DNA of 7,270 nt, from assembly GCF_934424005.1 (NCBI RefSeq), contig NZ_CAKRXI010000068.1, positions 1 to 7,270 on the forward strand. Reading direction: 5' to 3'. Positions 1 to 5,993 of the stretch are shown here, piece after piece. The notes under the pieces were generated by a model. It was not told where the DNA came from, did not search any database, and worked only from the letters and a program-made list of their open reading frames with translations. A program made the translations under genes and the position numbers. The stretch is from an uncultured Blautia sp. GTDB lineage: Bacteria; Bacillota; Clostridia; Lachnospirales; Lachnospiraceae. Position 1 is the stretch's first letter. Every line of letters begins with the position of its first letter.

Positions 1-1439
1 TACTGTCCATCTTCATAAGCCTGCAGTTTTGTTAACGTCTCTTCATACCAGTTATCAAAATATTCATCTGAAATAAAATCTGCAACAGCTTCTTCCATAC
101 TCTGCCCTTCATTAATACGTTCCTGTACTGTCTGACGATCCGCATCTGCAATATCACTCATCGCATATTCAAGTACAGAACGGACATCCTGACCTCCTTC
201 AAATGCCGGAGTTGTATATAATTCATTATTATTCACAGTTTCTGCTGCTTCTGTAAGAACTGCATCCATAGACTCAGACAGCTCTGTTCCACCCTTATGG
301 TTCTCTACCATGTCTGTAGCTTTCCTGGTTACAGGCAGATACCCTGAACCTACAGAAAATCCGGTATTATTTTCAGGCTCTGTAAACCATTTCAAAAATT
401 CCACACTTGCCTTGATCTCATCATCAGAGCCTTTTGTCACAACCATTCCTGCTCCCTGCTGCACTGCCCATTTTTCTCCGCCTGCAAATTCCGGTGCCGG
501 AAGTACCTCAAGTTCAATATCATGAGATTCTGTTTCACTTGTCATGACCTGTTTCGGGAAAAACGTCGCACTTGATGTAGATCCGGTATACGCAAGAATG
601 TTTCCTGTCTTGATATCATCACTGCGGAATCTACCTGATGAAGCAAAGTAACCTTTTACATATGGAACATAATAATTATCCCAGAGTTTACGTACAGTAT
701 CTTCATCAAAGTTCAGCTTCATCTTGCCATTTTCAACTTCAAACAATGTAACACCTAACTGTTTTGCTCCTACAAACATATAATTTGCCATAGCATCACG
801 TCCAAAAAGTGCTTTTCCATCATCCGGTTCTTCTGTCTGTCCGTCTGTCCAGTTGTAGTATTTTTCTGCTGTATCTACAAGACCTTCCACGGTCTCAAGA
901 TCCGCTTCACTGGCTCCTGTAGCATCTGCAAACTCATCCCAGTCAGTTTTATTGAGGAAAAGAAGTTCTGTTGATTTTGCTGCCGGGAAGATCTTAATGC
1001 TTCCATCTCCGGAAAAATCACCCTCTTTTAAATATGCATCAATATATGCATCCTTCTCCTCATCTGTCAAATAGTCACTGAGATCTACAACCTGTCCCAT
1101 CTCATCTAATTTATAAGCGGTATCAGCATATGCTGAAAAAATATTCGGCATATCAGAGGCACCAACCTTTTCCTGCGCAGCATCCATTACATTTGATTCC
1201 AGATCATCAACACTTCCCTGACTGGAACTTTCAACAATGATCCCTTTTTTCTTACCAACTGTATCATTAAAAAAATCTACCAGTGCATTAAATACATCCA
1301 GCTGTTCGCCACTGTAATAAGTCCATACAGTCAATGTGATCGGTTCTGTTGTTTTTGCCTCTCCTGCTGCACATCCTGTAAGTGTTCCGGCAAATAATGC
1401 AATTCCTGTCAGACATGCGATCAGCTTCTTTTTGTTCAT
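1..1439 (-). CDS. ABC transporter extracellular substrate-binding lipoprotein (family 1), 3' end at window edge
   Basis: Probable periplasmic-type binding protein of a carbohydrate ABC importer, anchored outside the membrane. The reading frame runs open for 479 codons from ATG at 1439 to the window edge. A GGAAGGAG ribosome site (1446-1453) lies 6 nt upstream. Residues 1-22 are a lipoprotein signal peptide (MNKKK, hydrophobic core, LTG) followed by the lipidated Cys23. The mature part starts with LTVWTYYSGEQ and contains FPAAKSTELLFLNKTDWDEF and FLKWFTEPENNTGFSV, all typical of solute-binding family 1 (UgpB/MalE-like). The last full codon is Gln479, and the next codon begins TA, so it is either a stop or Tyr. 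At 479 residues the protein is already full family length, so a stop is likely. Permease genes would be expected beyond the left edge. The sugar cannot be named from sequence. Identification of the family is firm; substrate is unknown. Confidence 0.93.
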   Translation of the reverse strand, partial: MNKKKLIACLTGIALFAGTLTGCAAGEAKTTEPITLTVWTYYSGEQLDVFNALVDFFNDTVGKKKGIIVESSSQGSVDDLESNVMDAAQEKVGASDMPNIFSAYADTAYKLDEMGQVVDLSDYLTDEEKDAYIDAYLKEGDFSGDGSIKIFPAAKSTELLFLNKTDWDEFADATGASEADLETVEGLVDTAEKYYNWTDGQTEEPDDGKALFGRDAMANYMFVGAKQLGVTLFEVENGKMKLNFDEDTVRKLWDNYYVPYVKGYFASSGRFRSDDIKTGNILAYTGSTSSATFFPKQVMTSETESHDIELEVLPAPEFAGGEKWAVQQGAGMVVTKGSDDEIKASVEFLKWFTEPENNTGFSVGSGYLPVTRKATDMVENHKGGTELSESMDAVLTEAAETVNNNELYTTPAFEGGQDVRSVLEYAMSDIADADRQTVQERINEGQSMEEAVADFISDEYFDNWYEETLTKLQAYEDGQ

Positions 1440-1485
1440 GTTTATCTCCTTCCGATAACCACTTGTGCATATTTATTTTTATGCC

Positions 1486-1497
1486 ATTGCATGCAAT
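1486..1497. promoter_or_regulatory. 12-bp perfect palindrome at the transcription start
   Basis: ATTGCATGCAAT is a perfect palindrome that overlaps the 3' edge of the -10 box and the predicted start site of the minus-strand promoter. The position is that of a repressor operator. The binding protein is unknown. Confidence 0.4.
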
Positions 1498-1524
1498 TAT
1501 ACCATTAAAAAAACAGTACTTCAA
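1496..1524 (-). promoter_or_regulatory. Sigma-A promoter of the solute-binding protein gene
   Basis: On the minus strand a -35 box TTGAAG (1519-1524) is separated by exactly 17 bp from a perfect -10 box TATAAT (1496-1501). Transcription would start near 1489, giving a leader of about 50 nt before the ATG at 1439. A 10-bp repeat copy (1511-1520) overlaps the -35 box and a 12-bp palindrome (1486-1497) covers the predicted start, so the promoter is probably controlled by bound regulators (inference). Confidence 0.75.
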
Positions 1525-1539
1525 TAAACAGTACTGTTT
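1511..1539. promoter_or_regulatory. 14-bp perfect palindrome plus a half copy over the -35 region
   Basis: AAACAGTACTGTTT (1526-1539) is a perfect palindrome just upstream of the -35 box of the solute-binding protein promoter. A direct copy of its first ten bases, AAACAGTACT, sits at 1511-1520 and overlaps that -35 box, so the two copies are 15 bp apart. Tandem sites on one face near a -35 box suit an activator or a cooperative repressor (inference). Confidence 0.45.
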
Positions 1540-1592
1540 TACTCATCTTGTATTTTAAAATATTATATTTTTATAAACTTTTCTGATACCCC

Positions 1593-1621
1593 TTTACTTT
1601 TATGCACAAGTGCGTTATAGT
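1593..1621 (+). promoter_or_regulatory. Sigma-A promoter of the hemolysin III gene
   Basis: A -35 box TTTACT (1593-1598) is separated by 17 bp from a -10 box TATAGT (1616-1621). Transcription would start near 1628, giving a leader of about 80 nt. The right copy of the mirror repeat (1601-1612) lies entirely inside the spacer, where a bound protein would block polymerase. Confidence 0.5.
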
Positions 1622-1638
1622 TTCAATATATTTGATAC

Positions 1639-1655
1639 GTAGTATTGATTACTAC
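1639..1655 (+). promoter_or_regulatory. Short dyad in the hemolysin III leader
   Basis: GTAGTA and TACTAC form 6-bp arms around the 5-nt centre TTGAT. The dyad lies just downstream of the predicted forward transcript start. It could be an operator or a weak RNA hairpin, and its AT-richness leaves chance possible. Confidence 0.25.
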
Positions 1656-1707
1656 ATGATGTGTTTTTAAATATTTTTTGATATTTCTATCATCAGGAGG
1701 AGTTATT

Positions 1708-2373
1708 ATGAAACTTAAATTAAAAGATCCCTGGAGTGCCATCACACACGGCATTGCATTACTTCTTGCTGCAGCCGGTGCAGCCCCTTTACTCTTAAAA
1801 GCTGCTCATGGTGAAAATGCACCTCTGCATATTACAGCACTTGCTATTTTTATTCTCACTATGATCCTTCTCTATACAGCAAGTACGGTTTACCATTCTG
1901 TAGATTCTACAGAGAAAGTAAACCGTCGGCTCAGAAAAATGGATCACATGATGATCTTTGTTATGATTGCAGGAAGCTATACTCCGATCTGCCTCATTGC
2001 ACTTCATAACAGAACCGGCTATATCCTCTGTGCACTTGTATGGAGTATCGCAATCCTCGGTATTCTTCTCAAAGGATTATGGATCACATGCCCCAAATGG
2101 CTTTCTTCCGTACTCTATATTGGAATGGGATGGCTTTGTGTACTTGCTTTTGTTCCTATCTTTCATTCCCTTCCGCGAGCCGGATTTGGATGGCTTCTTG
2201 CCGGTGGTGTCATCTATACGATCGGTGGCGTGATCTATAGTTTGAAACTTCCTTTATTTAATGCACGTCACAAAAATTTCGGCTCTCATGAAATCTTTCA
2301 TGTATTTATTATGCTTGGAAGTGCCTGCCACTTTATTGTAATGTATTGCTTCATATCTACCCTGCCAGTCTGA
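1708..2373 (+). CDS. trhA: Hemolysin III / TrhA family integral membrane protein
   Basis: A 221-residue seven-helix membrane protein of the HlyIII group, the bacterial relatives of PAQR/adiponectin receptors. The start is the ATG at 1708, 5 nt after AGGAGGAG; an in-frame TTG at 1678 has no ribosome site. Family marks are SAITHGIA (residues 10-17), STVYHS with His64, MDH with Asp79-His80, GSYTP (89-93), and HEIFH with His194 and His198. The last histidines plus His64 correspond to the zinc ligands of the superfamily. Length is normal for the family. The name 'hemolysin' comes from an early Bacillus cereus observation; a membrane-homeostasis or hydrolase-like role is more plausible, and the substrate is unknown. 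The gene is single, transcribed away from the transporter gene, and closed by its own terminator. Confidence 0.93.
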   Translation: MKLKLKDPWSAITHGIALLLAAAGAAPLLLKAAHGENAPLHITALAIFILTMILLYTASTVYHSVDSTEKVNRRLRKMDHMMIFVMIAGSYTPICLIALHNRTGYILCALVWSIAILGILLKGLWITCPKWLSSVLYIGMGWLCVLAFVPIFHSLPRAGFGWLLAGGVIYTIGGVIYSLKLPLFNARHKNFGSHEIFHVFIMLGSACHFIVMYCFISTLPV

Positions 2374-2388
2374 GGCAGGGTATTTTTA
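2358..2388 (+). terminator. Rho-independent terminator overlapping the hemolysin III stop codon
   Basis: A perfect 9-bp stem TACCCTGCC (2358-2366) and GGCAGGGTA (2374-2382) encloses a 7-nt loop and is followed by TTTTTA. The left arm encodes the last residues of the membrane protein and the TGA stop (2371-2373) is in the loop. The minus-strand reading has no U-tract, so termination is mainly for the plus strand. Confidence 0.85.
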
Positions 2389-2404
2389 TGAATTCCAGCA
2401 AATA

Positions 2405-2668
2405 TTAGTCCGCTGAAGTCTCTGTCCAGAACTCCATCAGTTTCAGTTTTTCTTTTCTTGTCAGCCGCTTGATTGCATATTCCCGGCTCATTGCTTCTTC
2501 TTTTGTCGCATATCCCTCATAATATACAAGCTCCACCGGACGTTTCGCCCTTGTATATTTCGCTCCGGCTTTTCCTTCATTATGCGCTTTCAGTCTTTTC
2601 TCCACACAGTTTGTCCAGCCTGTATAAAGTGTTCCGTCAGCACACTTCACCATATACGTATAGTTCAT
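2405..2668 (-). CDS. GIY-YIG nuclease superfamily protein (UPF0213/YazA-YhbQ type)
   Basis: An 87-residue single-domain protein of the small stand-alone GIY-YIG group. The core pair is YTY (residues 3-5) and YTG (15-17). It is followed by the family's WTN, Arg25 in EKRLKAHN, KYTRAKRPVELVYYE, and Glu63 in AMSREYAIKRL, matching the catalytic Arg and metal-binding Glu of the superfamily. Length is typical. The start chosen is ATG 2668, preceded by TGAGGT; upstream in-frame ATGs lack a ribosome site and would add non-family sequence. These proteins are believed to act on DNA, but the biological role is not settled. The gene lies downstream of spoIIQ, separated from it by 194 bp holding a promoter and hairpin, so it is probably not simply co-transcribed with the sporulation genes. 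Confidence 0.92.
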   Translation of the reverse strand: MNYTYMVKCADGTLYTGWTNCVEKRLKAHNEGKAGAKYTRAKRPVELVYYEGYATKEEAMSREYAIKRLTRKEKLKLMEFWTETSAD

Positions 2669-2737
2669 AAAATACCTCATTATATGTAAAGAACAGCTTC
2701 CGGAATTTTTTAATCCCATCCACCGTTCTCATTTCTA

Positions 2738-2803
2738 TAAAAAGCAGCCGGTCAAAGATTTGTATTTTCTCTAAGAAACAACAGGCAGGCAAATACCGGC
2801 TGC
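2738..2803 (-). terminator. Rho-independent terminator with a large structured loop
   Basis: A perfect 9-bp GC-rich stem (2795-2803 with 2744-2752) is followed on the minus strand by TTTTTA. The 42-nt loop is unusually large but can fold further into shorter stems. It lies 60 bp past the spoIIQ stop and would end both the spoIID-spoIIQ transcript and the candidate small RNA. On the plus strand the stem is followed by GAATTTTTA, a weaker signal. Confidence 0.6.
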
Positions 2804-2823
2804 GAATTTTTACTATTCCTACC
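2738..2823 (-). ncRNA. Candidate small structured RNA or leader attenuator (about 85 nt)
   Basis: Between the promoter at 2830-2858 and the U-tract at 2739-2743 lies an RNA-like segment without a convincing coding frame. Reading the minus strand, its 5' end carries CAGGTAGG (2818-2825), which can pair over 8 bp (one U-G) with CCTGCCTG (2782-2789) inside the loop of the downstream hairpin. That hairpin has an outer 9-bp GC-rich stem (GCAGCCGGT 2795-2803 with ACCGGCTGC 2744-2752), a second ATTTG/CAAAT pairing, and an inner TTTCT/AGAAA pairing. The pattern fits a pseudoknotted small RNA, or a leader whose 5' end tunes the terminator ahead of the GIY-YIG gene. I recognise no known RNA family. All of this is prediction from sequence. 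Confidence 0.45.
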
Positions 2824-2829
2824 TGCTTT

Positions 2830-2858
2830 ATTATACGTTCCAATTCTGTTTTTGTGAA
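2830..2858 (-). promoter_or_regulatory. Sigma-A promoter between spoIIQ and the GIY-YIG gene
   Basis: On the minus strand TTCACA (2853-2858) and a perfect TATAAT (2830-2835) are 17 bp apart. The -35 box starts 4 bp past the spoIIQ stop codon. Transcription would start near 2823-2824. There is no good open frame immediately downstream, so the promoter must serve either a small RNA or a long leader for the GIY-YIG gene. Confidence 0.65.
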
Positions 2859-2862
2859 TAGC

Positions 2863-3675
2863 TTACGGAAGATAGGCAATTGGATCTACCGGCTCCCCGT
2901 CTTTCTTCATCGCAAAATAAAGATTGCTGCCTTCCTTGCTGTAATACTTTGTCGGCTGTCCTATATATCCGATTACTTCCCCTTCTTTAACTGTATCACC
3001 TTCCTGCACCGTCAGATCTGTCAGCTGTCCATAAATCGCCTGATACCCGCTTCCGATCTCCATCGTCACCGTTGTACCGGTCTGGGCATTTTCTTCAATA
3101 GAATACACGGTTCCCGGAACAGATGCCAGGACAGGAGCTCCTTCCACCGCCTGAACAGCAATTGCCGGACTCAGCTTATACTGATCCAAAGTTGGAAAAT
3201 ACACCGTCTGGTCCATGTTATAATCCATAAGAATATTACCGTCTACCGGCCATTCCATCAATGTATCTTCTGAAAAGCTTAATTTAGGCGCTTCCTGTAC
3301 ACTTGCAGATGTATTCACTGTATCGTTCTCATTTGTGCTCTGTTCTGCCGAAAGTATACTGTCTGACGTGAATGTACTTTCGGTTGATGAAGATCCTGCT
3401 TCTTCACTTTCTGTCAGATCCATTCCTTTCTCTGACGTATGATCTGTCGAAATATTACTGTCCAGTTCAGCCTCTACAAGATTTGTTCCTGCATCCACCG
3501 CATTATCCGTCGTGTTTTCTGTACTCAGACTTTCATCATAATATGAAGGGACTTTTTCCGGAACTGACTCATCCTTTCCGGAAGTTCCCAGTTGATATAC
3601 TCCTATGCCGGCCGCTGCCAGAACTGCCAGAAGAGCCGTATTTGCTACATATTTTGCGATTCTGCCTTTTGTCAT
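2863..3675 (-). CDS. spoIIQ: Stage II sporulation protein Q (SpoIIQ), LytM/M23-fold engulfment protein
   Basis: A 270-residue forespore membrane protein that in known sporulators binds SpoIIIAH across the septum to build the engulfment channel. The start is ATG 3675, after AGAGGTG (3684-3690); earlier in-frame ATGs at 3732 and 3696 lack such a site. Residues about 10-27 form one membrane segment. Residues 31-130 are a low-complexity Ser/Thr/Glu/Asp-rich linker. Residues 139-270 are the LytM (peptidase M23) fold: EWPVDG, PVLASVPGTVYS, TTVTMEIGSGYQAIYGQL, VKEGEVIGYIG and NLYFAMKKDGEPVDP. The zinc-site residues of M23 enzymes appear replaced: Lys167 and Ala171 for H-x(3)-D, Gln217 for His, and Asn251-Leu-Tyr253 for HxH, so it is probably non-catalytic. 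It lies 110 bp downstream of spoIID, an order also known in Clostridioides difficile. A weak sigma-F-like GTATA-N14-GGACACCCT (3750-3777) precedes it. Confidence 0.88.
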   Translation of the reverse strand: MTKGRIAKYVANTALLAVLAAAGIGVYQLGTSGKDESVPEKVPSYYDESLSTENTTDNAVDAGTNLVEAELDSNISTDHTSEKGMDLTESEEAGSSSTESTFTSDSILSAEQSTNENDTVNTSASVQEAPKLSFSEDTLMEWPVDGNILMDYNMDQTVYFPTLDQYKLSPAIAVQAVEGAPVLASVPGTVYSIEENAQTGTTVTMEIGSGYQAIYGQLTDLTVQEGDTVKEGEVIGYIGQPTKYYSKEGSNLYFAMKKDGEPVDPIAYLP

Positions 3676-3785
3676 ATTCTTTTCACCTCTGCTCATAATC
3701 GTTTCGTGACCACACCTTTTGTCTGCTGTCACATTTTTACTATATTTACAGGGTGTCCAGAATGCTGCAAAATATACCGTTCTAT

Positions 3786-4658
3786 TTAATTTTTTGTAAT
3801 ATCCATCAAAGGAAAATATGTATTCAGGATTTCTTTCCAGTTTTTTCCCTCTTTTGCCAGTTTATTACCTCCATACTGAGAAAAACCAAGCCCATGTCCT
3901 TTTCCTTTGCTCAAAAAGCGTACCTGTTCTCCCATTTTCTGCATGGAAAAATCAGACGAAGCAATCCCCATCCCCGCAACAAAAGACTCCGCTTCCAGAA
4001 TATTTTCATCCGCCATAAGACTGACCACATACCCGCTGTCTTCCCTCTCCACAATTCTTAATTCCTCTGGAAGCTGCTGCTTCGCTATGTAAGTACTGTT
4101 CAGATACCCTGGGGCTGTTTTATCTGAATTACTGTCCACTGCTTTAAGATAGGCATATTCTTCATCATGAAATGCCGTTTCTCCATCTCTCGTCTGCCCG
4201 GCACTGATCTGATGATATGGAACCAGCTTCAATTCCCCATTATATGTCAGAATCTGACCGGAAGTATCTTCTACTGCCTCTTCATAAACTTTGTCTGCTT
4301 TTTCCCACACCCTCTGGCAGGACGGAAGTTCATCTCTGAGTTCCCGGCAAGTCTCAAAAAATTTCTCATTTCTGGCATCTCTTTCTTTTTTATTTTGATC
4401 GCCATTTCTATTTATACTCTCTTTTTCTCCAATTTTCCTGTACAGATTGCTTCTTGCAATAACAGCCTGTGCTTTAATAGTTTCCAGCTCATAATCTGAA
4501 GAAATCTGAAGTGCCAGAATAACTGGTAAGACTGTCTCAGGATCCGCTTTTTGATTCAGAACCGCCATATCGTATCCATTTATCAGAATCGTTATCAAAT
4601 ACGGAAGCAGCAGCAATGCAGCAATATTTGAAAAATACATACGACTGTTTTTTTTCAT
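3786..4658 (-). CDS. spoIID: Stage II sporulation protein D (SpoIID/LytB domain)
   Basis: A 290-residue SpoIID homologue. Known SpoIID is a mother-cell membrane lytic transglycosylase that works with SpoIIP and SpoIIM to thin septal peptidoglycan in engulfment. The start is ATG 4658, 8 nt after AAAGG (4667-4671). Residues about 8-28 form a membrane anchor. The family core is ELETIKAQAVIARSNLYRK (57-75), GQILTYNGELKLVPYHQISAGQT (134-156, split by known turns) and the closing signature GKGHGLGFSQYGGNKLAKEG (252-271) before WKEILNTYFP. The glutamate that acts as catalytic acid in family members (the E of the AAEMP motif, 11 residues before KAQA) is Gln51 here (codon 4506-4508). The gene precedes spoIIQ and is divergent from the phosphoesterase gene. 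I found no convincing sigma-E promoter by eye. Family assignment is firm; activity is doubtful. Confidence 0.9.
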   Translation of the reverse strand: MKKNSRMYFSNIAALLLLPYLITILINGYDMAVLNQKADPETVLPVILALQISSDYELETIKAQAVIARSNLYRKIGEKESINRNGDQNKKERDARNEKFFETCRELRDELPSCQRVWEKADKVYEEAVEDTSGQILTYNGELKLVPYHQISAGQTRDGETAFHDEEYAYLKAVDSNSDKTAPGYLNSTYIAKQQLPEELRIVEREDSGYVVSLMADENILEAESFVAGMGIASSDFSMQKMGEQVRFLSKGKGHGLGFSQYGGNKLAKEGKNWKEILNTYFPLMDITKN

Positions 4659-4752
4659 ACAGATAACCTTTATGTAGTTTGTATACTATATGTATTCTAT
4701 GTTTCTTTTAACCATCATTTCACATTTTTTATCTGTTTAAATGATATGTTCA

Positions 4753-4761
4753 TGCTATAAT
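4753..4761 (+). promoter_or_regulatory. Extended -10 promoter of the metallophosphoesterase gene
   Basis: TGCTATAAT is an extended -10 element with a perfect TATAAT (4756-4761). The sequence 17 bp upstream (CTGTTT, 4733-4738) is a poor -35 box, which the TGN extension can offset. Transcription would start near 4768, about 23 nt before the ATG. Confidence 0.55.
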
Positions 4762-4790
4762 AGGAATACTAAATTATTGGAGTGACCTGT

Positions 4791-5993
4791 ATGATTGCAA
4801 TTTATCTTTCCCCCATTTACCTGCTGTTGAATCTGTATATCCTGCGATGGGCATATCTATGGATGGGCACATGCCACAGTATTCTCCGTACTTTGGGATT
4901 TCGACTTATATTCGCAGTAATCTATGTATTGCTCTCCACAAGTCTGCTTACAGGATTTCTTATTAAAAAACCAAAATCTCTTCATCGCATACTGAAAATA
5001 ACCGGAAACTATTTCCTGGGAATCTTTCTCTATACACTTGTGATCATTCTGCTTGCCGATTTGGGACGAATCCTTCTGAAATATGTATTTCATGCATCAT
5101 GGATTCATTCCAGAACAGCTTTTACAATTGCCGGTGCAATCTGCGCACTGTTTATCATTCTCTTAAGTGCTCGTGGAATTTTTCATGCCAAATATATAAA
5201 AACAACTTCTTATGACGTAACAATAAATAAAACAATTCCTGAGCGCACCTCCATGAAAGTTGTTCTTCTGGCAGATACACATTTTGGCTACAATGCCGGC
5301 GTTCTCCATGCCAGAGAACTGGTACGTAAGATAAATAAACAGAAACCTGATCTGGTATGTATTGCAGGGGATATTTTTGATAATGAATACGATGCGGTTC
5401 GAGATCCGGAAAAACTTGCAAAAACTCTTCGTGGCATAAAGTCCACTTGTGGTGTATATGCCTGCTGGGGAAATCATGATTTGAATGAAGAAATTCTTGC
5501 AGGCTTTACCTTTAAACATAAAGGGGAAGATTTTTCCGATATAAAAGACCCCCGCATGAAAAAATTTCTTGAAAATTCCAATATTCATATACTGGAAGAT
5601 GAATCTGTTCTGATCAATGATCAGTTCTACGTAATCGGACGCAAAGATGCCTCCCTCACAGAAAAGATTCATGAAACAAGAAAAGCCCCCGCCCAGCTTA
5701 CCGAAAAACTGGACAGGGACAAACCAATCATTATGATCGATCATCAGCCAAAAGAACTACAGGAACTTGCTGATGCAGGCGTAGATCTCGATCTGTGTGG
5801 ACATACACATGACGGTCAGACATTCCCCGGAAACTTTACCATCAAACTGATGTGGGAGAATCCATGTGGTCTTTTAAGCAAAGACAACATGACTAATATT
5901 ACAACTTCCGGAGCCGGTGTCTGGGGCCCGGCAATGCGTATCGGCACTGACAGTGAAATCTGTTCTATTAATATTCAACTGAAAAACTCTTAA
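4791..5993 (+). CDS. Membrane-anchored calcineurin-like metallophosphoesterase (YkuE/YaeI type)
   Basis: A 400-residue protein with four predicted membrane helices (about residues 2-22, 35-57, 72-98, 108-128) followed by a metallophosphoesterase domain. All metal-site motifs are present and in order: ADTHFG with Asp162 and His164, AGDIFD with Asp194, GNHD with Asn228-His229, IDHQP with His318, and CGHTHDGQTFPG with His338 and His340. The enzyme should therefore be active, with a two-metal centre. The start is ATG 4791, 6 nt after GGAGTG; an in-frame GTG at 4782 lies inside the ribosome site. YkuE-like relatives are membrane or wall-associated phosphoesterases, but the substrate cannot be read from sequence. 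The gene is transcribed alone, from an extended -10 promoter to a strong terminator. Its stop overlaps the stop of the convergent small gene. Confidence 0.93.
   Translation: MIAIYLSPIYLLLNLYILRWAYLWMGTCHSILRTLGFRLIFAVIYVLLSTSLLTGFLIKKPKSLHRILKITGNYFLGIFLYTLVIILLADLGRILLKYVFHASWIHSRTAFTIAGAICALFIILLSARGIFHAKYIKTTSYDVTINKTIPERTSMKVVLLADTHFGYNAGVLHARELVRKINKQKPDLVCIAGDIFDNEYDAVRDPEKLAKTLRGIKSTCGVYACWGNHDLNEEILAGFTFKHKGEDFSDIKDPRMKKFLENSNIHILEDESVLINDQFYVIGRKDASLTEKIHETRKAPAQLTEKLDRDKPIIMIDHQPKELQELADAGVDLDLCGHTHDGQTFPGNFTIKLMWENPCGLLSKDNMTNITTSGAGVWGPAMRIGTDSEICSINIQLKNS

Larger units (their letters stand above)
1460..1612. repeat. Mirror-image 12-bp repeats, candidate operator pair
   Basis: CACTTGTGCATA at 1460-1471 is the exact reverse complement of TATGCACAAGTG at 1601-1612, with 129 bp between. 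Each copy has internal symmetry around CACTTGTG/CACAAGTG; the second copy extends to GCAC-AA-GTGC. The left copy lies in the leader of the solute-binding protein transcript and the right copy sits in the spacer of the forward promoter. This placement fits a dimeric repressor, possibly with looping, acting on both divergent genes. No regulator gene is in the window, and its family cannot be named. Confidence 0.5.

Noticed and set aside
1678..1707. TTG start extending the hemolysin III protein by ten residues
   Set aside because: The ribosome site AGGAGGAG lies inside the extension and fits the ATG at 1708.
2679..2684. TATAAT as a promoter for the GIY-YIG gene
   Set aside because: No -35 box at 16-18 bp, and the start would leave a leader of only a few bases that excludes the ribosome site.
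2738..2823. Known riboswitch, T-box or 6S RNA
   Set aside because: No T-box sequence or other conserved riboswitch core that I can recognise; kept only as an unclassified structured RNA.
2637..2879. 80-codon minus-strand open frame between spoIIQ and the GIY-YIG gene
   Set aside because: It overlaps both flanking genes, has no ribosome site, and runs through the GC-rich terminator hairpin.
3750..3777. Sigma-F promoter GTATA-N14-GGACACCCT before spoIIQ
   Set aside because: The -35 matches but the -10 half fits only partly and the spacing is short; mentioned with the gene but not called.
5163..5744. 193-codon minus-strand open frame
   Set aside because: It is antisense to the metallophosphoesterase domain, whose motifs are all intact; no ribosome site or recognisable domain.
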